A stretch of DNA of 35,562 bases from Luminiphilus sp. GTDB lineage: Bacteria; Pseudomonadota; Gammaproteobacteria; Pseudomonadales; Halieaceae. A model generated the notes under the pieces. The model did not search any database and was not told the origin of the DNA. It saw only the letters and a program-made list of their open reading frames with translations. The DNA lies in contig JAQWUD010000039.1 of NCBI GenBank assembly GCA_029242325.1, forward strand, positions 1 to 35,562. Direction: 5' to 3'. The position numbers and the translations under genes are program-made. Of this stretch, positions 1 through 8,702 are shown piece by piece. The number at the start of each line of letters is the position of its first letter. The first letter of the stretch is position 1.

Positions 1-1
1 G

Positions 2-205
2 AGAGCACTGGTGTACGTCGCGGTGCTATTTGTTTGCAGCGCTCTGGCCGTTTTTGCTGGGCCGGCGCGGGCAGCAGCGACCTTTGGCATTGTCACCGCT
101 TCAATCGAAGGTGCCTATTGGCTGGGCAGCGCGATTGCCAACCGCGACATTCGGGTTGAGCAGACAGCATGTGGAGTCAAGCGGGAGAGTGGTTATGCCC
201 ATTGA
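2..205 (+). CDS. Possible 3' end of a gene, or a small secreted ORF (unrecognised)
   Basis: This frame is open from the window edge to a TGA at 203-205. It could be the tail of a gene that starts upstream, or a 64-codon ORF from GTG at 11. The N-terminal part reads as a hydrophobic stretch of about 20 residues ending in small residues (GPARAAA), which resembles a signal peptide or membrane segment. The remaining 40 or so residues match no family I know. There is no clear ribosome binding site before the GTG, and a second frame is also open here (30-227). I cannot assign a function, and it may not be coding. Confidence 0.25.
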   Translation, partial: RALVYVAVLFVCSALAVFAGPARAAATFGIVTASIEGAYWLGSAIANRDIRVEQTACGVKRESGYAH

Positions 206-655
206 CTCTTTTTGGGGGGAGAACTGAGCGACGGGTTTTGTCGGCTAACCCGTATTACTAGAATGACAAAGACCTTAACAACCACTTCAGTCGTCTTTGC
301 CCTGAAGGCGACGAGGTTTTGGCAAAAGGGCTGCGCGGTGGAGGGCTCAGAAGTTAACATTGCGTGGAGATCGGGCCAGTCATGGAAAGTTGCACCGTGA
401 TACATCAAATGCGACTTATCCCTATGGAGCCCGCTGGGTTGGCGCGATATGATTTGGGCTCTCAAAATTTGCCCTGCCAAGCCATTGGCACGGTGGCCTT
501 CGAGTGGTGATCATCGGGGGCGGAGCCGAGGGGCAGGATTGCGACCCATGCCCCGATATGGTACTTTGTTTTATAAAGTACTTTTCAAAAATGATGAATG
601 TGAAGTTAGCATTAGAAACAGATAGTTCTTACTTGAAAGAGGTCACATCAGGGAG
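206..655. other. Intergenic region upstream of the RND efflux genes
   Basis: I find no convincing gene here; the short ORFs on both strands lack ribosome binding sites and protein-like composition. CAAAGAC (267-273) and GTCTTTG (293-299) could form a 7-bp stem with a 19-nt loop, which may be chance. The part nearest the efflux genes is A+T-rich and carries the inverted repeat listed separately. The promoter of the RND pair should lie in the last 100 bases, but I cannot place a good -35/-10 pair. Confidence 0.5.
561..581. promoter_or_regulatory. Perfect 7-bp inverted repeat, candidate operator for the efflux genes
   Basis: GTACTTT (561-567) and AAAGTAC (575-581) are exact reverse complements separated by seven A/T-rich bases. 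A TATAAA hexamer (572-577) overlaps the right arm. The element ends 80 bases before the preferred start of the RND adaptor gene. Its size and symmetry fit a dimeric repressor of the TetR/AcrR type, which often controls RND pumps. No regulator gene is adjacent, so the role is inferred from position and symmetry. Confidence 0.45.
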
Positions 656-661
656 ATGAAC

Positions 662-1867
662 ATGATCGCTACACTACGGCGAGCGGCTTGGCCCGTCGGT
701 ATCGGTTTAGCCGGAATTGCGATCTTTGCGCTTTTGCACCTCACCAAACCCCGGCCGATTCCCAATATTGAGCCACCCCGACCGATTGGTGTCGAGGTAT
801 CGCGAGCCGTTCGAGCCGCCTCCCGACCGACGGTGGTGGCTTATGGTGAGGTCCGCCCAGGTGTCCGTACCCAGCTGGTCGCGCAAGTCGGTGGAAGAAT
901 TGAGGCCATTGCGCCCGCCTTCATTGAGGGCGGGGAATTTGCGCCCGGTGACGTCCTGTTGAGTATCGAGAACACCGACTACCTGGCGAGCGTAGATGAG
1001 CGCTTGTCGCGATTGGCCGCTGCACGGGTGGATCTGGAGCAAGCGGTTGCTGATGCTGACGTGGCGAGAAGGCAGTTGGCGGGCCAGAAAGATCCGTCCC
1101 CTTTGGCTTTGAAAAAGCCTCAAGTGGCGCGGGCAGAGGCCGCCCTCAAGGCGGCCGAAACTGCGCTCGCACTGGCGCAGACTAATCTCAAGCGTACCCA
1201 GATCAGCCTGCCATTTCGCGGTCGGGTGCAAAGCCAATCTGCGGATCTGGGAGAGTTCGTGAGTCCGGGCAAAGTGCTTGGAACCGTATTTGGTACCGAT
1301 ATTGCAGAGGTGCGTCTGGCGCTGACGGATCGTCAGCTGGCCTCTTTGGGTATTCCCATCGGATTTTCAGGCGAGACGGAGGGAGCATTGCCTGCTGTGG
1401 TTTCAGGAGAAATCGGCGGTGTCACAGGTCGGTGGAAGGGCGCTCTGGTGCGATTGGATGCCGCGATAGACCCCGCGACGCGCACCGTATACGGCACGGT
1501 AAGGGTGAACGATCCCTACGGGGAGGGTTCAAGCGAGACCATGCCCCTGGCCGTAGGTTTATATGTCGATACGGAAATCGAGGGCCGGCCGATTATTGAT
1601 GCCGTGCAGATTGCGGCAGAGGGGCTGCGCGCGGGCAACGAGGTGTTCATATTAAATGGCGAGGGTTTGCTGGATGTGCGCCAGGTTGAGGTGGTCCACC
1701 GCAATCGCAATACAGTGTTGCTGGGTGCCGGGGTGCAGGCGGGTGATCAGGTGATCACTTCGGCGATTCGCAATCCGGTGAGGGGGATGCGATTGAAGGC
1801 GATGGACGCGGCGGTAGTTGCCGAGAGTCCTTCGGCTGAGAGCACCCCGGACGATAACGAGGTCTGA
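662..1867 (+). CDS. RND efflux periplasmic adaptor (membrane fusion protein)
   Basis: This is the adaptor that bridges an inner-membrane RND pump to an outer-membrane channel. The roughly 401-residue protein has an N-terminal membrane anchor (about residues 9-27), a beta-barrel/lipoyl half (VAQVGGRIEAIAPAF), an Ala/Gln-rich alpha-helical hairpin (about 105-175), a second lipoyl half (LPFRGRVQSQSADLGEFVSPG) and a C-terminal beta-barrel/membrane-proximal region. An in-frame ATG lies at 656, but GGGAG at 651-655 would touch it. That Shine-Dalgarno sits 6 bases from the ATG at 662, so I choose 662. The RND transporter begins 10 bases after the stop, giving a two-gene operon. No TolC-like channel gene is in the window, so the pair probably uses one encoded elsewhere. 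The substrate cannot be read from sequence. Confidence 0.92.
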   Translation: MIATLRRAAWPVGIGLAGIAIFALLHLTKPRPIPNIEPPRPIGVEVSRAVRAASRPTVVAYGEVRPGVRTQLVAQVGGRIEAIAPAFIEGGEFAPGDVLLSIENTDYLASVDERLSRLAAARVDLEQAVADADVARRQLAGQKDPSPLALKKPQVARAEAALKAAETALALAQTNLKRTQISLPFRGRVQSQSADLGEFVSPGKVLGTVFGTDIAEVRLALTDRQLASLGIPIGFSGETEGALPAVVSGEIGGVTGRWKGALVRLDAAIDPATRTVYGTVRVNDPYGEGSSETMPLAVGLYVDTEIEGRPIIDAVQIAAEGLRAGNEVFILNGEGLLDVRQVEVVHRNRNTVLLGAGVQAGDQVITSAIRNPVRGMRLKAMDAAVVAESPSAESTPDDNEV

Positions 1868-1877
1868 GCGTCGCGCC

Positions 1878-4800
1878 ATGGAAAGTTTGATCCGCTGGTG
1901 GGTTCGTAACCCGGTTGCCGCCAATCTTGTGATGCTCATCATTGTGACTGCGGGTTGGTTGGGTCTGCGGGATATTGAAAAAGAAGCTTTCCCCTCCGTT
2001 CAGCCGGATATCGTGCAGGTGGAATTAATCTGGCCCGGCGCATCCCCAAAAGAAGTGGAGCAGCAGGCGATACAGCGGGTCGAGGAGGCGCTTAAAAACG
2101 TCTCCAACGTCTACCGTATCACCTCGGAAGCTCGGGAAAGTCTCGGTTCGCTCACGGTAGAGACGTTTCCCTCTGTGGACCTCAACACCTTTCTTAATGA
2201 CGTAAAAAACGCGGTCGACTCGATCACCTCATTTCCCCGAGACCTCGAGAACCCCAGAGTGCGGCGATTCGAATGGCGTCCAGAAATGATCCGTGTTGCG
2301 GTGGTGGGGGAGGTCGGTGAACGTGCACTGACTCGATTGGCTAATCGGTTGCGTAATGAAATGGCCGGCTTGCCTTATCTGTCGCAGGTGGATGTATTTG
2401 GCTCGCGTCGTGAAGAGGTCACGATAGAGCTCTCCGAGAGAGCCCTTCGTACCTATGACCTGAGCTTCTCTGATGTGGCGGCAGCGATTCGCCGTGACTC
2501 GATGAATGTCTCTGTTGGGGAAGTGCGCACACAAACCGGAGACGTACAGCTCCGGGTAGAGAATCTGGCCGACACGCAGGAGAACTTTGAACAGATTGTG
2601 GTTCGCCAGACCGTTGACGGTGGCAAAGTCCGTGTGGTTGATGTGGCAACGGTTATCGACGGTTTTGAGCAAAACGAAATTCTTGCCACGCTCAATGGCA
2701 AGCCCGCGGTTCTTTTGCAGGCTATGTCGACGGATGACATGCAGGTCGTCAAGGCGAGCGAGGCGGTCCGTGAATGGGTTGAAAAGACCGCCCCATCGCT
2801 ACCGGTAGGGGTTGATCTGGAGTTGTGGTCCGATACTGCCGACATCTATAAAAACCGTATGGAGCTTATCGCTGAATCGTCTATTCTGGGTCTGGCTCTC
2901 GTATTTGTTGTGCTGATTTTGACGCTTGAGCCCAAGGTGGCTCTATGGGTGACGGTAGGCATTGCCGTCAGCTTTCTCGGCGCATTTTCCCTGTTGCCTG
3001 CAAATGATGTGTCACTCAATTTGCTCTCAACTTTTGCCTTTTTGCTGGTGCTAGGGATTGTTGTAGACGATGCCATCGTGGTGGGCGAGAGCATTCATCA
3101 CCATGTGCATCACCGCGGCATGACGGGCGACGAAGCCGCTGTAGCCGGTGCCTTTGCCGTCAGCAGGCCTGTCATTTTTGCGGTACTCACCACAATAGTT
3201 GCTTTCGCACCCTGGCTATTTGTCTCCGGTGTCACGGCACAATTCACGCGGCAATTGTCGGTAGTGATTTCGTTGGCGCTGCTATTTTCTTTGATTGAAG
3301 CGTTTCTCATCTTGCCCAGTCACCTGCGTCGTCTGGACACCCGGTTGCCCACGACGGGTTGGCGGATGCGGCAGCAGCGGATTGCAGACGGGATTGTTCG
3401 CTTTGCTGACACCGTATACAGACCATTTCTCGAAAAATGCCTGCATCGCCGCTATACGACGACCATGGTGTTTTTCTCACTGTTTTTGGTGTCTCTGGGT
3501 TTGTTCACCAGTGGTTGGGTGAAATTCTTCTTCTCGCCTCAAGTCGAGAGCGAGGAGGTATACATCAATGTCCGTCTGCCTCCGGGAACGCCCTACAACC
3601 GTTCGATGGAGGTGCTCGCGCAGCTGCAGTACGCAGAGAAAAAACTGGCAGAAGAGGTGAATGCCGAGGCGGAGGCAGGTGTTGGCACGGGTGACTTAAT
3701 AGAGAGTTGGTATACGCGTGCCCGCCGCGAGGATGTGATTGCCATCGTGCTGTTGGCACCGCCTGATCAACGCCATCTCAGCGCGAAGGAAACCGCCGAG
3801 CGTTTCTCCGATTTGGTCGGCGACATTCCCGATGCAGATGAAGTGAAGGTGAACTACACCCTCAGTGACAGTGAGGCCAGCATCACGATCCTTCTGCAGC
3901 ACGAGGACCTTGACACTCTGAACGCCGCAAGCCGGACGTTGCAGCAACATTTGGCCAGTTACGACAAGGCCTACTTTATTCGTGATGATCAGTTGGGCTC
4001 GCTACCCGAGTTACGATTTCACCTCAAACCTGGCGCCGAGAAGTTGGGCGTGACGCTGGGCGATGTATCGACGCAGGTGCGCCAGGCATTTTACGGAGAA
4101 GAGGTGCAGCGGCTGCCTAGAGAAAACGGTGATGTGCGTGTCATGGTGCGTTACCCGGAAGCTGCGAGGGCCTCGCTTGGCGCTTTTGAGGATGTCCGTA
4201 TTCGAACGCCTGATGGGCGATTGCTGCCATTGCTGTCGGTGATTGACGTGGAGATCGGGCAGGCGACCCGCCGGATTACGCGCCGCAATGGTGAGCGAGT
4301 CGTTACCGTGCGGGCGACGGTAGAACCTGAATCACTCGGCGAGATTAATCGAGCCGTCAGGGAGGATTATTTACCGACCCTCGCTGCGGCATATCCGGGG
4401 CTCCAAATCCTGAAAGGGGGTTCACAGGAAGCCGAGGCGGAGTTTTTCAGTGAAATTGCCTCGCTCTACACCATTGCCCTGTTTGTCATCTATGCCCTGA
4501 TTGCGGTGGCATTTCGGTCCTATAGTCTGCCATTGCTGATTATGACAGCGATGCCGTTCGGTTTTATGGGCGCGGTTTTTGGACATCTCATTTTTAACTT
4601 GCCGATGGCCCTGTTCTCCTATTTCGGCATTGGCGCTGCGGCGGGCGTAGTCATCAACGACAACCTGGTGCTCATCGATTATGTCCGCCGCCTAGAGCGT
4701 GAGGGGGCATCCCCGCCGGATGCGCTGGTTGCGTCCGCAGTCAGCCGCTTTCGGCCCATTTTTCTGACGACGGTAACGACGTTTGTCGGGTTGATTCCTA

Positions 4801-4994
4801 TCATGGCCGAGCAGTCCACCAGTGCCCAGTTCTTGAAGCCAGCGGTGCTGTCGTTGGCGTTTGGTGTTTTCTTTGCCTTGTTCGTGAGCTTGCTGTTGGT
4901 ACCCGCGATGTACCTGATTGGTTACGACTTGCATCAAAAGCGTGCCGCGCAAAAGTTACAAGGTCAGTCCACGGCAGAAACTGCGCCCGCTTGA
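1878..4994 (+). CDS. RND-family efflux transporter, AcrB-like inner-membrane subunit
   Basis: This is a proton-driven trimeric exporter of about 1038 residues, the usual size for the hydrophobe/amphiphile RND family. The start MESLIRWWVRNPVAANLVML is the typical cytoplasmic N-terminus plus first membrane helix; an upstream in-frame start (1818) would overlap the adaptor and adds no family-like sequence. The proton-relay pair Asp-Asp of TM4 is present (GIVVDDAIVVGES, about residues 397-398). Two large periplasmic loops separate the two groups of membrane helices, as expected. The last C-terminal helices end near MYLIGYDLHQKR. It lies 10 bases downstream of its adaptor. It resembles the broad AcrB-like group of marine gammaproteobacteria; drug, bile or lipid export is possible and the substrate is unknown. 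The gene ends 5 bases from the convergent peptide transporter, leaving no room for a separate terminator. Confidence 0.93.
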   Translation: MESLIRWWVRNPVAANLVMLIIVTAGWLGLRDIEKEAFPSVQPDIVQVELIWPGASPKEVEQQAIQRVEEALKNVSNVYRITSEARESLGSLTVETFPSVDLNTFLNDVKNAVDSITSFPRDLENPRVRRFEWRPEMIRVAVVGEVGERALTRLANRLRNEMAGLPYLSQVDVFGSRREEVTIELSERALRTYDLSFSDVAAAIRRDSMNVSVGEVRTQTGDVQLRVENLADTQENFEQIVVRQTVDGGKVRVVDVATVIDGFEQNEILATLNGKPAVLLQAMSTDDMQVVKASEAVREWVEKTAPSLPVGVDLELWSDTADIYKNRMELIAESSILGLALVFVVLILTLEPKVALWVTVGIAVSFLGAFSLLPANDVSLNLLSTFAFLLVLGIVVDDAIVVGESIHHHVHHRGMTGDEAAVAGAFAVSRPVIFAVLTTIVAFAPWLFVSGVTAQFTRQLSVVISLALLFSLIEAFLILPSHLRRLDTRLPTTGWRMRQQRIADGIVRFADTVYRPFLEKCLHRRYTTTMVFFSLFLVSLGLFTSGWVKFFFSPQVESEEVYINVRLPPGTPYNRSMEVLAQLQYAEKKLAEEVNAEAEAGVGTGDLIESWYTRARREDVIAIVLLAPPDQRHLSAKETAERFSDLVGDIPDADEVKVNYTLSDSEASITILLQHEDLDTLNAASRTLQQHLASYDKAYFIRDDQLGSLPELRFHLKPGAEKLGVTLGDVSTQVRQAFYGEEVQRLPRENGDVRVMVRYPEAARASLGAFEDVRIRTPDGRLLPLLSVIDVEIGQATRRITRRNGERVVTVRATVEPESLGEINRAVREDYLPTLAAAYPGLQILKGGSQEAEAEFFSEIASLYTIALFVIYALIAVAFRSYSLPLLIMTAMPFGFMGAVFGHLIFNLPMALFSYFGIGAAAGVVINDNLVLIDYVRRLEREGASPPDALVASAVSRFRPIFLTTVTTFVGLIPIMAEQSTSAQFLKPAVLSLAFGVFFALFVSLLLVPAMYLIGYDLHQKRAAQKLQGQSTAETAPA

Positions 4995-4999
4995 TGGCG

Positions 5000-6538
5000 T
5001 TAGCGGATGCCGTGCATCATGCGCTTGAGTAGCGGCGACAGCAATAACAAGGCGGCGGCCCCCGCGAGTCCAATGCTGAGCAGCTGGCCAAACAGGTCGG
5101 TATAGGCAGACAGCGCGTCACTGACGTTGACATTTTCTGCGTTAACCGGCTGGGCGGCTACCGTAGCGATCTGCGCGGCCACATAAGACGAATAAGCCGA
5201 TGCCAGAAACCAGGTGCCCATCATCACTCCGACGACGCTTGGGACAGCCAGTTTGGTCACCGCAGAGAGCCCGACGGGGCTGAGGCATAGCTCACCCATA
5301 GTGTGTAAGAGGTAGGCCAAAACCAGCCACCAAGCCGACACCATGCCGGCTTCGTCCGGGAATTGTGCCCCGTACACAAGTGCGCCAAAGCCAAGGCCCG
5401 CTTGGGCGATACCCAAAGAAAACTTGACGGGCGTAGCGGGCTCCCAGCCCGCTTTACTCAGACGCGTCCAGAGCAATGCGAACGGTGGGGCGAGTAAGAA
5501 AATAAAGAAAGCGTTTGCTGCCCCAAATTGAGCAGCTGTGACCGTTACCCCCAGCAGCGTCTTATCGGTAACCCGATCCGCATACAGCGTCATCGAGCCT
5601 GCGGCCTGCTCAAACAGGGCCCAAAAGACAACGGTAGAGAGCGTCAGTACGATTAGCACGAACATACGCTCGCGCTCGACTTTGTTGCACCGCACCAGCA
5701 AGAACCAGCCAAGCCCAGCCAGCACAACGAGCGAGAGCACATCGAGTAAGGTGCCCACGGTATCGGTCAGTTGAACCAACTGCCAGACCACGGCGACCAT
5801 CAATAAACTGCCCAGATAAATAGCCCGCTCCAGAGTGAGTCCAGGCAGGACCGCGGGGCGAAGCAGGACGTCGAGGTCAGGGGGTTGGCCATGGCCGTCG
5901 AGAAATTTCTGACCCCATTGGAACATGATCAGACCGATGAGCATTCCAATGCCTGCGGCGCCGAAGCCCCATGTCCAGCCATACACCTCACCGAGCCAGC
6001 CACACAGCAGAGTAGCGGCAAAGGCGCCCACATTGATGCCCATGTAGAAGATGGTAAATCCGGAGTCCCTGCGGGCATCGCCCTCCGCATAGAGTTTGCC
6101 AACCACGGTCGAGATGTTGGGCTTCAGAAATCCCACCCCCACCACAATGAGAGCCAGTGATAGGTAAAACACGGAAAGCGCGGCGTCATCGCGAACGATG
6201 CCCTCGGCAGTCTGTCTTGCTGCGTCGCCCTCATAGGCCATGCCCAGATGCCCCGCGACGAGCAGAAGCCCGCCAAACGTCACTGCCTTGCGCATCCCGA
6301 TAAACCGGTCAGCGATGAGTCCCCCTAACACCGGCATGGCGTAAACGAGCGAGGCATAGCTGCCCAGCACTCCGAGGCCGGCTGCGTCGGAAAAGAGGTG
6401 GTATTTGGTGAGGTAGAGCAGCAGCAGGTACTTCATGCCGTAGAAAGAGAAGCGCTCCCACAGCTCGGTGGCAAAACAGATATAGAGACCCCTTGGATGG
6501 CCCCAGAGGTCATCGGTCCGGGTTGTCGATGAGCTCAT
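5000..6538 (-). CDS. Proton-dependent oligopeptide transporter (POT/PTR2 family)
   Basis: This is an inner-membrane proton symporter for di- and tripeptides, of the major facilitator superfamily. The 512-residue protein has the POT signature ELWERFSFYG at 25-34, which contains the ExxERF motif used in proton coupling. The second PTR2 signature FYMGINVGAF lies at 164-173. Hydrophobic segments run along its length, consistent with 12 to 14 helices. The start is the first ATG, with GAGG about ten bases upstream. It is a single gene, convergent with the RND pair, and dusC lies upstream on the same strand after a 93-base gap. It resembles DtpT/DtpD-type peptide permeases; substrate preference cannot be read from the sequence. 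Confidence 0.93.
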   Translation of the reverse strand: MSSSTTRTDDLWGHPRGLYICFATELWERFSFYGMKYLLLLYLTKYHLFSDAAGLGVLGSYASLVYAMPVLGGLIADRFIGMRKAVTFGGLLLVAGHLGMAYEGDAARQTAEGIVRDDAALSVFYLSLALIVVGVGFLKPNISTVVGKLYAEGDARRDSGFTIFYMGINVGAFAATLLCGWLGEVYGWTWGFGAAGIGMLIGLIMFQWGQKFLDGHGQPPDLDVLLRPAVLPGLTLERAIYLGSLLMVAVVWQLVQLTDTVGTLLDVLSLVVLAGLGWFLLVRCNKVERERMFVLIVLTLSTVVFWALFEQAAGSMTLYADRVTDKTLLGVTVTAAQFGAANAFFIFLLAPPFALLWTRLSKAGWEPATPVKFSLGIAQAGLGFGALVYGAQFPDEAGMVSAWWLVLAYLLHTMGELCLSPVGLSAVTKLAVPSVVGVMMGTWFLASAYSSYVAAQIATVAAQPVNAENVNVSDALSAYTDLFGQLLSIGLAGAAALLLLSPLLKRMMHGIR

Positions 6539-6631
6539 TGTGCGTATCCTCGCGTTGTGGTCATTAGGTGGCGCTCACTCTGAGTAACCCCCTCCAAATA
6601 GGTGGGTCCCACACGCCACAGCAGACCTCGA

Positions 6632-7618
6632 TTAAGCCGCTCTGGCGAGGGCGTCTGAGCCCAGAGCAGCCAACATGTCTTCACTGCAGGTGAGTCTCTT
6701 CACTGTGCTGAATAGCGCCGCAGCCTGGGGGTAATATATTTTGAGATAAACCAGCCATTGTTTCACCGGGTTGACCGCATAGCGGGCGTCATATTGAAGC
6801 TGATTGCGCTCCAGAAAATGGATCAGAAGCTCTCTCACATGGTCCCAGGTAAAAGGAATTGGATCGATGCTGCGGTAATGCGCTTGAATCGCCGCGCCGA
6901 GATCAGGCCGGCAAAGCGCTCCTCGCGCGAGCATAAATGCGCCGCAACCGCTGACCCGATGGCAACGAGCGATGTCTGAAACGCCCCAGAGTTCTCCGTT
7001 CGCAATCACCGGTAATGACAGTCGTTGCCTCGCGTTCTTCAGTTTTCCCCAGTGGGCTGGCGGCCGATAGCCCTGTCTTCGTGTTCGCGCATGAATGGTG
7101 AGCTCGGATAGCCCTACCGGCGCCAACGCATCGAGAATAGAATCGAATTGGCCGTCATCCTCATAGCCCAGGCGGATTTTGGCGGTTACAGGAACCGAGT
7201 GCGGCACGGTGTCTCGCACCGCTCGGCAGATGGATCTCATCAGTTGAGGGGATCGTAACAAAGCCGCACCCCCCAGCGAGCGGTTGACGGTTTTAGCGGG
7301 GCAGCCAAAATTGAGGTCAATACCCGGTGCGCCGAGGTGTGCAGCCCTACGAGCGTTGGCCGCCATGAGGTCAGGGTCGGAACCCAGGAGCTGTATATAG
7401 ACTGGAACGCCTGAGGAGGTGAGTCCGCCCTGGGCCAGTTCAGGCGCATAACGATAAAACACCCGCTTGGGGAGGATTGTTTGAGAGACCCTGACAAATT
7501 CCGTGACACACCGCTCGTAGCCGCCAATGGCGGTAAGTTGCTCTCGCATGATGGTGTCCATCACACCCTCCATGGGCGCGAGGATCAAACGAGGCACGCT
7601 TTCGGTCGACTGCATCAT
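6632..7618 (-). CDS. dusC: tRNA-dihydrouridine synthase, DusC-like
   Basis: This FMN enzyme reduces a uridine in the D-loop of tRNA (U16 for DusC). The 328-residue protein starts with the FMN-barrel motif LAPMEGVMD (13-21). It has the catalytic cysteine in NFGCPAKTVN (103-112, Cys106), the motif TAKIRLGY and the helical C-terminal tRNA-binding domain. The short form and the motif order fit DusC better than DusA or DusB. Two adjacent ATG codons (7618 and 7615) are possible starts and neither has a strong ribosome binding site. The gene diverges from accA, so the roughly 120 bases between them must carry both promoters. Confidence 0.9.
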   Translation of the reverse strand: MMQSTESVPRLILAPMEGVMDTIMREQLTAIGGYERCVTEFVRVSQTILPKRVFYRYAPELAQGGLTSSGVPVYIQLLGSDPDLMAANARRAAHLGAPGIDLNFGCPAKTVNRSLGGAALLRSPQLMRSICRAVRDTVPHSVPVTAKIRLGYEDDGQFDSILDALAPVGLSELTIHARTRRQGYRPPAHWGKLKNARQRLSLPVIANGELWGVSDIARCHRVSGCGAFMLARGALCRPDLGAAIQAHYRSIDPIPFTWDHVRELLIHFLERNQLQYDARYAVNPVKQWLVYLKIYYPQAAALFSTVKRLTCSEDMLAALGSDALARAA

Positions 7619-7737
7619 GCGCGGCAGGGTAACCAGATAATGGGCTTTTTAACAGAGGGCGTGACCTTGTCTCGTAGCCTTTGTAGACTGGGTCGCTTGC
7701 ATTGTCCCGCGATGGCCCGCGGATGTGGACTGGCGAT

Positions 7738-8685
7738 ATGAATCCGAACTATCTCGACTTCGAGCAGCCCATTGCTGAGCTCGAAATGAAAATTGAGGAA
7801 CTGCAGAGTGTCAGTGACGATGCCGAGCTCAATCTTGCTGAGGAAATTGCGCGACTGCGAGAAAAGTCCACGGCGCTGACCGCAAAAATCTATGCGGACT
7901 TGAGTGCGTGGGACATTGTACGCGTCGCGCGTCATCCGCTCAGGCCATACTCGTTAGACTATATCCCTGAGATCTTCACCGAATTTGACGAACTGCATGG
8001 CGATCGCCACTTTGCCGACGACAAAGCGATTGTCGGTGGCGTCGCTCGCCTAGATGGCAAGCCGGTGATGGTGATTGGTCAGGAAAAGGGCAGGGCGGTC
8101 AAAGACAAGGTTTATCGCAATTTTGGAATGCCCAAGCCGGAGGGCTACCGCAAGGCAATGCGCCTGATGGAGATGGCGGAGCGCTTTCGGATGCCCGTGA
8201 TCACATTGATTGATACCCCCGGGGCTTATCCCGGCATTGATTCTGAGGAGCGAGGGATATCCGAGGCGATTGCGCAGAACCTGGCTGTCATGTCGCGTTT
8301 GAGGACACCTATTATCTGCATTGTGATTGGCGAGGGCTCCTCTGGAGGCGCGCTGGGGATTGGTGTGGGTGATCATTTGGCTATGTTGCAGTACTCCACT
8401 TACTTCGTTATCTCGCCGGAGGGTTGCGCCAACATTATCTGGAAGAGTTCTGAATTTGCGCCTGATGCGGCTGCGGCAATGGGCGTGACGTCTTCCAAGT
8501 TGGAGGAATTGGGGATTGTGGACACCACTATTCCCGAGCCGCTGGGTGGCGCGCACCGGGACCCTGAAGAAATGGCCGCCCGGGTCAAGCAGCATTTGTT
8601 AAGCGAGGTGGATCGACTGGCTTTGATGGATACCGAGACGATGCTCGAGGCACGTTATCGGCGGCTGATGTCCTACGGCAACTGA
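7738..8685 (+). CDS. accA: Acetyl-CoA carboxylase carboxyltransferase subunit alpha
   Basis: AccA and AccD form the carboxyltransferase that moves CO2 from biotin to acetyl-CoA, giving malonyl-CoA for fatty-acid synthesis. From [11 protein letters not shown] the protein is 315 residues, against 319 in E. coli. A TTG at 7702 would add 12 residues unlike the family, so I take the ATG at 7738. Visible family blocks are the helical N-terminus ([10 protein letters not shown]), [17 protein letters not shown], the glycine-rich active-site region [17 protein letters not shown], and the C-terminal dimer region. It begins the plus-strand housekeeping block, with tilS 17 bases downstream, a common gammaproteobacterial pairing. 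No strong Shine-Dalgarno is visible. Confidence 0.96.
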   Translation: MNPNYLDFEQPIAELEMKIEELQSVSDDAELNLAEEIARLREKSTALTAKIYADLSAWDIVRVARHPLRPYSLDYIPEIFTEFDELHGDRHFADDKAIVGGVARLDGKPVMVIGQEKGRAVKDKVYRNFGMPKPEGYRKAMRLMEMAERFRMPVITLIDTPGAYPGIDSEERGISEAIAQNLAVMSRLRTPIICIVIGEGSSGGALGIGVGDHLAMLQYSTYFVISPEGCANIIWKSSEFAPDAAAAMGVTSSKLEELGIVDTTIPEPLGGAHRDPEEMAARVKQHLLSEVDRLALMDTETMLEARYRRLMSYGN

Positions 8686-8702
8686 TCACGGTTCCGCCGC
8701 AC

